Part shown: one piece after another, positions 21,747 through 32,967 of the stretch
Layout of the letters: each line of letters begins with the position of its first letter
Numbering within the stretch: the stretch's first letter is position 1
Source of the DNA: Anas platyrhynchos
Lineage: Eukaryota; Chordata; Aves; Anseriformes; Anatidae
Length of the DNA stretch: 64,000 nt
Assembly (NCBI RefSeq): GCF_047663525.1
Contig: NC_092588.1
Span: 143,986,001-144,050,000, forward strand
Direction of reading: 5' to 3'
Position numbers and translations under genes: made by a program
Notes under the pieces: model-generated
Database searches by the model: none
Told to the model about the DNA's origin: nothing
The model's input: the letters and a program-made list of their open reading frames with translations, nothing else

Positions 21747-22494
21747 TCTGACACAGTGCCTCAACAAAACACATACCTGACGTGGCGACATGGTGCCTCG
21801 CCTTCCTCATACCTGACATGGCGCCTCGCCTTCCCCACATACGTGACATGGTGCCTCGCCTTCCCCACACACCTGACATGGTGTCCTGCCTTCTCACTTA
21901 ACGTGACATGGCACCTCGTCTTCCCGCATACCTGACGTGGCACCTTGTCCTCCTGCATACCTGATGTGGCACCTCACCTTCCTCATGCCTGACATGGCAC
22001 CTTGTCGTCCCACATACCTGCCATAGCGCCTCGCTTCCCCCACACACCTGACATGGTGCCTCTCCCCACACACACACACCTGACATGGCGATCCTCATCC
22101 CCACACCTGACATGGCGCCTCGCTTTCCCCATGCCAGGTGGTGCCTTGCCATCCCACATACCTGACACGGTGCCTCACCTTCCCACACACCTGACATGGC
22201 ACCTTGTCTTCCCACATACCTGACATGGCATCTTGCCCCCCACACACACCTGACATGGTGATCCTCGTCCCCACACCTGACATGGCTCCTCACCTTTCCA
22301 CATGCCTGCCATGGCACCTCACCTCCTTCACTCCTGACACGGCCACACACCTGAAACAGTGCCTCGCCTTCCCACACACCTGACATGGCACCTCATCTTC
22401 CCACATACCTGACATGGTGCCTCACCTTCCCACATACCTGACATGGCACCTCGCCTTCCTCACACCTCACGTGGCCCCTCGCCTTCCCACACAC
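21747..22494. repeat. GC-rich minisatellite, about 26 units of 27-30 bp, with higher-order structure
   Basis: Degenerate tandem units like 'cctgacatggcacctcgcc' plus 'ttcccacata'. Unit length is mostly 27-30 bp, with variants at 32, 36 and 45 bp. Units starting at 22047, 22079, 22106, 22161 and 22190 reappear in the same order at 22219, 22249, 22276, 22350 and 22379. This shows a six-unit block duplicated at a period of about 170-190 bp. Unit ends alternate between cacaca and cacata. Several units carry the E-box CACCTG. Overlapping open frames on both strands (up to 162 codons, minus) are a by-product of the repeat and are not called as genes. Confidence 0.95.
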
Positions 22495-25400
22495 TGAAGG
22501 GAGGAACGAGTTAGGCAGGAGGGAGATCACAAAGTGCAAATGGAGGAAGTGTATGATACGTAGATGAGCAAAAAACCCTCAGGAAAAATAAAAGGGAATT
22601 TCTTCTTATTGTTGTTATTCCTCTAACCTGTTCTTCAACAAAGCTGCTGCTCGTGAGGGGAAATAAATGACTTCTACCTGCAGGATTTCGAAGATTAATG
22701 GAGCCACCTGCTTTCCCAGAACCATACAGGGCTGTCCCCATCACCACAGCCTGCTCTCTTGGATGTGCTGTGCCAGGACGTCCTGACCTCCTGTGAGCCC
22801 ACACCTAGCACAGCTGCTCTGTCGTGCCATAGTGGTTGCTGAAAAGGGAGGTGACATGGGCCCCCCAGCCACTGCTGGGACAACGAGGATGGGAATTTGC
22901 ACTGGCACAGCTCCTGGGAAGTGGGAGCGGGGCAAATGGGGTTGGGTTAAACATTTAATTCTGTTGTCTTTTGCTATCATGTGCTTAGAATTACACCGCT
23001 GCTGTGGTGTTTAAGTCCAAGAGCATCAGAAATGGCAAAAATAGGGGCCAGGGTAGGAGAGGATACAAGGAATGATGGAATTCTTCCCAAATCTCCACAT
23101 CTCTACACATGTACCTGAGGCTGAAATTTGAACTTTGCCTTTCCAAGCCACAAATGAGGCATAATTAGCATATGATGGTTGCTGATATATTGCATGCCAC
23201 CTGGAGAGACACAAAATATTCATTCTGGTGTGCAAATGTGTTTGTGCCTTTACCAGCTATTAATTTTCATTAAAAAATATAATAAAATGCTATGATGCCT
23301 TTATCTGTTGCTGATGAAAGAAAAAAAAGATAGCTGATGATGATGGTGAGACAGTATAAAATTCCAGTGTGGACCGTTTTATTCACAGAAAAGATCAGTT
23401 ACTTCTAGCAGAGCACATTCATTTTCCTAAAACCACATTTCACAATAAACTATAAGAACTTTGTAGCAGTGGTAATTTATCTTAATTTGGAATATCACTT
23501 TTTAAAACAATACTGGGGAAAAAATCATTCTAACTCCTGTTGAAGGTAACATTTTGTGTGGAGTAGCACGTCAGCATCATAGTTTATGATACTCTGAACT
23601 TCTGCTTTTTGAATATTTTATGGAAAAGTGTGCTAGGGATCTCAATTCCACTTGATAAGTTTGTTTTGAGAATGACATTTTCTTAGAAGCAATATAAGTT
23701 CATACTTACCATTGAAGTAAAATAGTACGTAATAACCTAAATAAGTAAATAAGTGTAATAACAATCACTACAACAGAAAGAATTTAAAGCAGTAGTAGCT
23801 GATGAAGTTATTACTTTCTCTTTTTACAAACTATGATGGACAGACATAGTAATTGTTTTAGAGATTGCATTGGTAATCATTTAGAATAAATAAAATAAAT
23901 GTAGATAAATTTCTCCTCCATCCTTTGTATAAATTATAAGAATGGTAATGGACTATCACATACAATAAACTGAAAAATGAGCCTACATAATTAAGAATTT
24001 TATGATCATATGAGAAACTTACGTATAGTATAAACTTGCACTGCCTAGAAGAGTATTAGTAACTTAGGGTTATAAACAGGCTAAAAAATTAATGGTCCTA
24101 AATCTCACATTCTTTTTTCATACTTAGCAATGCAGTATATTTTCAGAATTAAATCAATAGATATGTTTGCACAGAAATGCTTTTGCCATATATCAACACA
24201 AATAGGAATGCCAATACATTGTAATAAAAAGTGAACCACCGTGTTCTGTAGTGCTGTGAACTGAAGCCTTTATGGGGAGGGTAACTTGCACAGACAACTG
24301 TAATACCTCCCCCCCTCCTTAAAGCTTTAGAACATTAGCTTGCTAAATTTAGTGTACATGGAGGAATTTTGGACCATATTTAGGGAAAATCCCAAACATG
24401 CAAGGTAAGGGTTTACTGCATAGAACTAGTTTGGTTTAGACCAGGTAGAGAATAGTTTGGATTAGTTTGGGGCTAGTTAATTAAGTGTGGAGTACTGCAG
24501 GAGCCTTTGACAACACCATTTTTGTGAAGATTAAGGTATTTCAATTCACTGCAGCAGAGCGCAGGCTCGAAGAGTTTGGGAAACTTGGGCAACACCAAAC
24601 ACAAGCACTGAAAAACCTCCATGTACCAGGTTTATCTTGCCTTCCTCAGATTAGGCTTTCTGGTGACTATTTGTACCTCTTAAATACCTAAGCCTGCTAG
24701 GCTTTAGTGTCTCCACTGCAGTTCCCCTTATTTTGAAAAAGCTGTGATAATTCTGACTTAAATATGGTGAAGATGCATTAATAAATATGAGGAAAAGTCT
24801 TTGAAGTTGAAAAATATAATGAGGTTTAAGTCTATTCCTTTTTGTCATCATTAGCCTGTCAAACTTTTAAATGCTGAAACACTGCTCTTGGGAGCAAGGG
24901 GAGAAGTGATACTTAAGATAACAAAGAAGCCAGGATCCAGATCAACTAAGGAGAACAAACAAGTAAGATAAATGGGGGGGAGGATTCCCAGAAAGAGTGT
25001 ATCTAAAAAGATGCAACTTTTGAAAATGAGAAGAAAGAAATGCCTGGAATTGGAATTCCCAGTAACTGGAAGGGCAGTTACCAAGAAAGACCTTCTCATA
25101 AAGTTCAAAGTCAATGGGTGTTAAGAGAAGACGTCAGAGATGTCTGGTCTGCAGTTTATCTCCTGATGTCTCAAATAGATCAGTCATGCACTGAAAGCTT
25201 CTGTTTCTTCTCCTCGACTGTAAGAGAGACCTCTGGCAACTCGCTCAGATAGGTGAATCCCACCTCTGCAGCCTTCCAATACCACCGGTGTAAGGGGATG
25301 GCTGAATGAGGGTTTTCAGATCTTGATCTAATCTTAAAACCGACTGCACAAGAAGACTGGGACTGGGCAAAGATCCAGATGGGAATTAGATGATAGACTT

Positions 25401-26390
25401 CAGGCTGCTGAAGTAGAAGAAGAGGAACTTGCAGGAGTAGGAAGGGTCAAATTTAGGGACAGTAAGCACAATAGTCTTGCACACAAAAGCACATCCTATT
25501 CCAAGCCCTGGAATTGATCCAAAATATTTAATTTTCATATTTCCCTTTTTGTAACTATATATTTGCAGACTAAAGGTCAACATTTTTAAATTATTATCTT
25601 CATTTGCACAGAAGATGCGAATCCATCGCTGCTAGCGGGTAGCCTGGTAGCCAAAATGACAATGGTTGTAAGTGGTGGATCACCCACCCAGCAATAAAAA
25701 GAAAGCAAACACATGGCAACTGCTCATGTAGTGAAACTTTTGTTCTGTTAAGAAAAAAAAAAAAAAAATGGGGACACATAAATGAGAACTGCATCATAAT
25801 GCATAAGTGCATAAAAGCCAAAATAATATTGGTTGACATTTCCTAACTTCTCAGGATGTGATTTCTCAACCTCTGATATTCCTTCAACAAAGCTTTTATG
25901 TTGTGATATGTGGAAGACCAGAATTTATATCCATTATTATTGCTTCATACAAGAGAGTAGGAACATATTTTAAGTATTTATTATTCTTCGTTTGAGGTGA
26001 CACTTTCAAAAGCTTCTAAGAAATCATAAAGTAAGAAAAATCTCTCTTTGAACTGATTTTTTACCAGCTTAGAATGACTGATTTTTCAAAGACAGCAATA
26101 GATTTCAGCAACATGAAAGGTTTGACTGGTGATGCCAAATAAAAATTATTTTTTTAAAAAAACAACCAGCTGCTTGTTCTAAAGTTTTCATTTTATGCCC
26201 AACAAGTTGATCTCTGTCCTTCAAGGTAATAAAATACCGTGACAAGCCAAGAACACATAGTTCTTGTCTCCTTTTTTTTTTTGTTGTTTTTCTAAATGAG
26301 AAGCCAAGGGAACCCGCATGACTGAGAGGAAACCTGTAGACTTGCAAGCAGGAGGAAGTAAGCTCAATTCTGTCAGCATCACAGTTTTCT
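22495..26390. other. AT-rich non-coding stretch
   Basis: No gene, RNA or repeat family was recognised. Open frames are all under about 100 codons and anonymous. A plus-strand TTTATT near 23380 could be a minus-strand AATAAA, but without context it is not called. Confidence 0.4.
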
Positions 26391-26568
26391 CTCTTCTCTT
26401 CTCTTCTCTTCTCTTCTCTTCTCTTCTCTTCTCTTCTCTTCTCTTCTCTTCTCTTCTCTTCTCTTCTCTTCTCTTCTCTTCTCTTCTCTTCTCTTCTCTT
26501 CTCTTCTCTTCTCTTCTCTTCTCTTCTCTTCTCTTCTCTTCTCTTCTCTTCTCTTCTCTTCTCTTCTC
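26391..26568. repeat. (CTCTT)n pentanucleotide microsatellite, 178 bp
   Basis: Uninterrupted CTCTT units, about 35 copies with no visible substitution. The complementary strand is a pure purine run (AAGAG)n. The apparent LLFSS and REEKR repeat proteins on the two strands are translations of this array and are not genes. Perfect homogeneity implies recent expansion or ongoing length change. Confidence 0.98.
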
Positions 26569-27122
26569 AGAAAAGCAGAACATTTTGGAAATGGAAAAAT
26601 AAGAGTCAGATGTAAGTATGTAAAGAAAATAAAAATATAAAAAAATGAGAGGATTGAAAGAGATGAACCAAATACTTAAAATATAAGGAAAATAAGTTTT
26701 TGTAAGCAGAATAAAGAGAAGAAAAGGGAAACAGGCACAAGAAATTGGTGGAAAATAGAAACTGAAAATAGGGACTGAAAATAGTTAAACGAGAAGTACA
26801 GAAATGAATGATTCAGCAGTAGCAATAAGAATGGTTTGTATCCATTTGGAAAGCAATTTCCATAAAGGCTGGACAACTTAGAAGTACCAAAAGGTTAATA
26901 AAAATGTTTGCTCCTAAAAAGTAGTTAAAGAAACATTTGAAAAACGTGTAGAGTCAGAAGTCAGTCGGACAGTCCAGCTGCTATGCATCCTAAGGGATAA
27001 ACGGTATTTGTTAAAAAACTTCCTGTAGCACTTGTCAGTGATGCCTGAAAGGACAAATACAAATACTGGAAGACTGAAAAAATCCCAGTATGGTATTTTT
27101 TTTTTTTTCCAAAGAAAGTATT

Positions 27123-27161
27123 ATAAGGTCCCCTCCAACCCAAACTATCCTGGCATTCTTT
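27123..27161 (+). mobile_element. Possible CR1 3'-tail fragment
   Basis: 'ataaggtcccctccaaccc' followed by 'aaactatcctggcattctt' resembles the last 40 bp of sense CR1. No upstream CR1 body is visible, so it is either a very short truncated insertion or a remnant. Confidence 0.5.
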
Positions 27162-29100
27162 TGGCGTAGAGTTTTGAGTTGGTTCATGAAGTCAACACGT
27201 TGATAGTGAAGAGATGCTTCAAAAAATCATGAAAATAGCCCCATTGGGATGAAGAATACAGCTCAGAAAGAGACATGTCAAGGCAGAGCAGGAATCCTGC
27301 ATGGATACATATCCTTTGAACACCTGGTGATCCGTGGTAAGGGTGCGCTACTAGCCAGACTCTGTAGTACACTACGTAGTGTTCTCATTAAAATCTTCGT
27401 TTGTGTGTTTTTTGTGTGTGTGTGTGTTTTTTGCAGCATGTTTGGGCTGTAGTACAAGGATATGACACTGTCTTTTTCAGTATAAGATAATGCAGAAGAC
27501 CTGCTTGTTGGGTCTGCACTTCTTGCAGGTGCTTGTCCCAGGATACAGGCTGCAGGGGATTTACTGGAAGTACAAAGGTAGCATACATACAGCACTGCCT
27601 AGCAGAGCTTCTGCATTCAGGGTAAGGGAATTGCTCTTGAATCACACCATAGACCAGTAGCTGTAATGAAAATGACATCTCCTGGGTTGCTTCTGGACTT
27701 GATTTACATCATCCTACAGGTCTCTTCAAAACGTGTGGGTGTTGTACGTGTGGGAGACTAGACTGGGATGATTTTTTTCTTTTTTTTTTTAACCTCAAGA
27801 AATTTAAAATATTTCATTAATACCTCTTCAAGTAGTTCTTACGTATTTCTTTTCTCTCATTGTGAAGAAATCATTCAAGTACTTTCTCTGTACGGTACCC
27901 AGTGAGCAAGAAAACTACATTTGCCTTTTCCACTGAGGTGAGGAAGCCCTAATGTTATTGCAGGGATTTGCAGAGGACCCCGGCCAATCTGTTCTGCTCA
28001 GACTGTTAAATAAGATGGAGACTCCTCTAAGAGGCAAACCAGAGAGGGGAGGGATCCTGGTGTGGAACAGCCGAGTGTCACTGAGCTATGGGCAGTCTTA
28101 TTTGGAAAGGTTTTTTTTCTTCTCTGCTCTACATAATGTGTATTTAAAGTTGTGTTTATTGTTGTTTTTTTTTTGCCATTACTGGCAGTCTGTAACTTCT
28201 ACGTCCCTTGATTCCGTGTACTTCGCTACACAAGAGAGTTATAAATACAGCTAAATTTATTTGGTTGACTTCTGTGTTTATACAGCTCCCAGTGAAGTGA
28301 GGCCACTGATCTAGAGAACCGACTCTCCAACTGGTTCTCAAACACTGCAGCATCACGCTCTCGTTCTTGGCACACGAAGCATGACCTCTTGCCCCACAGT
28401 GCCCAGGAGTATTACCAAGAGCTTTTATCATAGTCACTTACTCCACATTTAATTAGTAATATTTTTTCACAGCCGTGCTTCTACAGGGCATTTTTACTTG
28501 TTGTTTCCATGAATACATCTATGGCCCACAAAAAAAAGAAGAAAGAAACCAAAGATCCTCATAAAAGTTTGCATTTCTGGTGAGATATAACATGGGATAA
28601 AGGTCTGAAAAGGATATTCAGGTTTTACGTACTCCCCAAATGAATTAAAAACTCATGGGAACCAGCTTCGGTCACTCTGAAGTATCCTGCGCTGAAACCC
28701 CATCACATCAACACATCACCAGCTAAGTTTAGAGTGAGCTTCTGGATGCAATCAAGTGACCCGTGACCTTGGCAGAGATCTAGCTTGGAGATTCATAGGG
28801 AAATAATTTCTGGCTCTTAATTTAAGACAAGTCCAAAGGAATTGAGCCCTCGAAGTCCTACGGTTAAAACCCAGAAATCCCATTTTGATTTGAATAGTGA
28901 GCCTCTCTTTTGCTAGCAGGTGTGTGTGTGAGAGTTAGCGAGGCACAGATCTCCCGCTATTTTGCCCTTAATGTGGAAAAATCAATCACCGTTTTTATAC
29001 GGCAGGCTTCAGATAAAACACACAGTACCTTGGTGGTTATGAAAAGGCTTTCTTTTTCCAAAACTTTGATAAGAAGAGGAAGTTAAACAGAATTTTAACC

Positions 29101-29132
29101 TTTTTTTTTTTCCTTTTTTTTTTTTTTTTTTT
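29101..29132. repeat. Poly(T) tract interrupted by CC
   Basis: Eleven T, then CC, then nineteen T. Homopolymer only; no associated element was recognised. Confidence 0.85.
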
Positions 29133-32100
29133 GTGAGTACATTTGAAGTGGCTGAGGTCCTGATTTTCATTTACATCAAGGGTTCTGCATTAAGCTTAAA
29201 GAACCTTAAATGGGCATAGGCTGTAATTAGAGCCTAGTCCCCTGTCTGTCCTAGCTTAAGGTATGTAAGGACTCTGAATCTTTAATGTCTATAGATGCAG
29301 CTTCAGGGGAGAACCTCTGATGTCCACAGATTCAGCTCTAGGGAATACTGACAGCCTGGCAGCAGCCCAGAAACACAATTAAACAGAAGTCTGTCCTCTG
29401 AACCCCCCTAAAATCACTATGTTTAAAAGCATTCACAGTTTATTTTATTCTTTATATGTGCTCTTTTCAAGATTAATAACACACATACATGTGAAAGCAA
29501 GTATTCTAGTGTTTAATGAATGGTAAAGAAGCGTAATAATTTTCATAGCTTATTATCTGAGCATTTTACATAGTTAACACATTTACTATTATTTTATCTT
29601 TCATATGTATTATTTGTATATAGGTTTATTTTTAGAAAGGTATTAGTGAATAAGGTCCATCAGGAAAATCCTTGAGCTGTGCTTTAAATAAGCAAAGCCA
29701 GTTTACATGTTTTATTAATAAGGCAAATGCCTAATTAGAGAAGGGGTGTGTGTAAAAATGATACACTACTCAAATAGTACGTTGTGGTCCTCAAATAGAA
29801 AAGTTATACAAAGACAAAACCTGATTTTAGTTTTAAAACCAAACAGCATGTTCTTTAGAGGACAGCACAAGGCAAGAAAATGAATTGTTCCAGCAGGAGC
29901 AAAATTCATGAGCCTTGATTTCTGATATATTTTCCCACCTCTGTCCCATTCAGGACCATTGTGGCACTCCCCATTTTGCAGGGAACACCATGGCTAGGAC
30001 AGCAGGGTGTTTGGCTAGCCTGTGTGAGCTTCCTTACTGGCCAGCCAGCCACTGCCACCTAAAATATGTACAAAATTATGTTTGCAAATCCCCCAAGAGA
30101 TTAGATATTGGATTTCTTTTCACCCCCAACCTGTTTATTTCTGCAAAACCATTAGGAATGTGATTTTCTTTGAGGTTCTGCCCCATTTAAAATGTAGGTG
30201 AAGTTTCTCGGTGGATTCCTGTGTTACTAGCAGGGCACCGACAGGCAGGAAAAAGAGAGAGAGAAATGAAAAGCAGTATTGCAAATGTCTCATTTCCTTG
30301 TGCAGCCAAGTTAAGAAAAGAAGCTTATAGGGCCTGTGACCAGCTCCTGGCCGTAAGCAGTCTCGCAATGAGAGGAAGGAAAGGACTACTAATGCTGAAC
30401 TGGGATTCTTCAGTGCAAATCCTGTGCCAAGACATCTGTGTCCTGCAGGGGAAGAAATGAAACCACTCTGCTAATTTGTCTCCTGGGTTAAGGGCAAAAT
30501 ATGTCACCAGGAGGATGCAGGATATCCTAGGGAATTCCTACCAGTCGCAGTCCTCACAGTAACGAGAACACAAATGGGGGGAGATTTAATGCACTCACTG
30601 AATGACTGAGCAGATGTAGGAGAGAAGGAAGGAGATGCCTGGTCCCAGGAACTTTGTCGTATCTCAGGTGCAAGGAACAGCGAAGGAGGAGGACAGATCC
30701 TCGATATGATGCCAGAGGTGCACCCGTGCTGCTGGGAGGATCTGTTGTGTTTGAAAGCCATTGGGATCGTTTCCTTGATGCATTATTACTGGGACTTGGA
30801 ATCTGCTACTTCTCCGTGTCACCACGCTGGATCCAGGGCAGCAGAGCCTGCTGGGTGCTCTTCAACAAGGGAGGGAACTGGGTGAGAAGGGGGTTTTCGC
30901 TTGGCACAAGCAATCTAGCTAGAATTTCCAGCTTGTGGAGTAAGACTAAAGATAGATGTTAGCCTAAACCAAGTGGCAAATAACATTATTTGTTTTAAAG
31001 CTGTAACTATAGATAAATTTCTCCATAGAAAAAAATGGATTAAGAAAAATGGACAAGAACAGAGTAATGAGCAGATCTAAAAGCTGATGTATTTCAGTGT
31101 TAGCAGTCTGTATTTCAACAGGAATTTGTACAGAAGCAACCTGCTTTCAGTCAGCATGCAAAGAAGCACAGGAAAGCAGCATCAGGTAAGTACCACAGTT
31201 AACATGGAAAGCAATCTGACCAACAGCATTACATGGGCTGCCAGTTCATGTGGCTCATTTTATGTCTTACATTGATTTCACTTTCAGATGCATTCAGATA
31301 TTCACTTGGTTTCAAAGAGCTAGTGGAAAAAATGTGGAGGAAATTAGCTCTCGGTTAGGTAGTGCCAGGGCCCCCGATTATGAAAGGTGGTAGATTATTC
31401 TACAGTACTGAAATATGTTTTCCTATAATGCCCTTCCCTGTGCATCTGATAGGAAGTAGGGTATGGGAATAGATGAAGCTTTGGTCAGATCAATTTTATA
31501 TGTCCTTTTGTTCATACTTGAGTTCCTGGGATACTGGAATTTAAAGTTGTGTGTGTTTCATACTATAGTCAAAGGAATGATTTAGTAAAGCTTTACCTGA
31601 TATCAATAATAACATAGGCTGTTGTTTGTTTGATTTTAAAAAAGCAAAAACCATCTTTTCACAAATGAGCACTCAAAGTACACAATTTAAATCCCATGAA
31701 AATGATAGTCAGAGCATCTTATCTAGAGATGAAAAGTAGCAGAAAGTGAGGCTGAGAGTAAGGAAGTCAGGGCTAAGTTCATACCTGGAAGGAACAAGGA
31801 GACAGTGTAAGTTTTGCTATCTCCATTTTTTTCCCCCAAATGTCACACCAAAAGGTTATTTAAATCATCATTAATTTATTGATATTGACTCCTGGTGAAA
31901 GATTTTCAAGCCTTTAAGATGTGACTTTTTTTGTTCTAGCTGCAATTGGTCACAGTGGTGTTTGTTTGTGAAATATGTTGATTTTCATGAACAGCATCAG
32001 GAAAGAAATCAGCACCTAGTGCCTAGTGACATCCCTTTTTTTTCAAAATACATGGTATAGGATACACGTGTATTTTAAAATAAAGGCAGAAGAGGACAGA

Positions 32101-32241
32101 AGACTGATTTTGCTATTTCAGTTGTACTGCTGGATGACTTTAAGAAGAAAACCAAATTTCTAGTGTATGTGGATATCTGCATAATATTTTTATGAACTAT
32201 CTCCTTTAGACTTGAAAATGTAGTCAGAATTACGTTGAAAT

Positions 32242-32291
32242 TAAAAATAAATAAATAAATAAAAGAAAAGGAAAAAAAAAAAAGAAAGAAA
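32242..32291. repeat. A-rich low complexity with (AAAT)n
   Basis: About four AAAT units, followed by A-rich sequence with scattered G up to about 32291. Confidence 0.85.
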
Positions 32292-32934
32292 CAGGAGCTA
32301 AAATCTGAAGTTTAGTAACTGTCACTGATGAGTTTAGATCTGATGTGTTCATGCACAGTGTACTAAGCCAACTGATTGTGCACAGTGAAACGTCACTGAA
32401 ATAAGAATGTTATTTTTTTCAGATATTGTTGAGGTGGTAGCTGTCTTTTCTTTTTTTTTTTAAATATGTATTTATGTAGGAAGACATAGCATGTTGTATG
32501 TTACATATAAATAACTTCATCATTCCTCCATGCGGAGGAGAGATCATGCCTCTGAGTTTGCAGTGGTAAAATTCAAGATGGCACAATACACACAGCACAA
32601 AACCAGTGTATGCGAGAAGGGTTGTTCTGATTTTTAATGTAAAAGTTTTTATCTCCACAGAAGATAGAATGAAACAAAGTTATTGTAGGGATAGTTTGAA
32701 CAGGCTGACAAATAAAGTACACAAAATTAGAAGTCCTTTTTACTAAAAAATAGACAGGAAAGATGCAAAGATTGGGTATGCCACAGGGGACACCGATGGG
32801 AAATTCCTGGTTATGTCTGCCTGGGGTTGTTACATTGGACTAGCTTCTTCATTTATTAAAAGTGCAATAATTTAAGGATGTTAAATAGAAGTGCATCCAC
32901 ACCACCTTTTTTCCCCCAGACTCAATGTGTAACA

Positions 32935-32967
32935 AGTGGAGACTATGTTAATCACATAGTCTCCACT
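32935..32967. repeat. Perfect inverted repeat (14-bp arms, 5-nt loop)
   Basis: AGTGGAGACTATGT at 32935-32948 is followed by a 5-nt loop and its exact reverse complement at 32954-32967. No T-run or known element accompanies it. It would fold into a stable hairpin as RNA or extruded DNA. Origin unknown. Confidence 0.95.

Larger units (their letters stand above)
26569..32934. other. Non-coding stretch with minor simple repeats
   Basis: No gene recognised. It contains a possible CR1 tail (27123-27161), a short GT repeat (27414-27427), a split T-tract (29101-29132) and an A-rich AAAT repeat (32242-32291). Open frames around 27.3-27.7 and 30.2-31.0 kb lack domains. Confidence 0.4.

Noticed and set aside
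21898-22386. 162-codon minus-strand frame with repeated MSGVW/HVRY-like motifs
   Set aside because: Product of the minisatellite; several frames on both strands are open in the same array and unit lengths vary without keeping multiples of three.
21747-22494. Possible CRISPR array
   Set aside because: Units are contiguous and degenerate, with no unique spacers, and the genome is a bird's.
26221-26602. Frames of 120 and 94 codons with REEKR and LLFSS repeats
   Set aside because: They are translations of the CTCTT microsatellite on the two strands; the non-repeat ends have no coding character.
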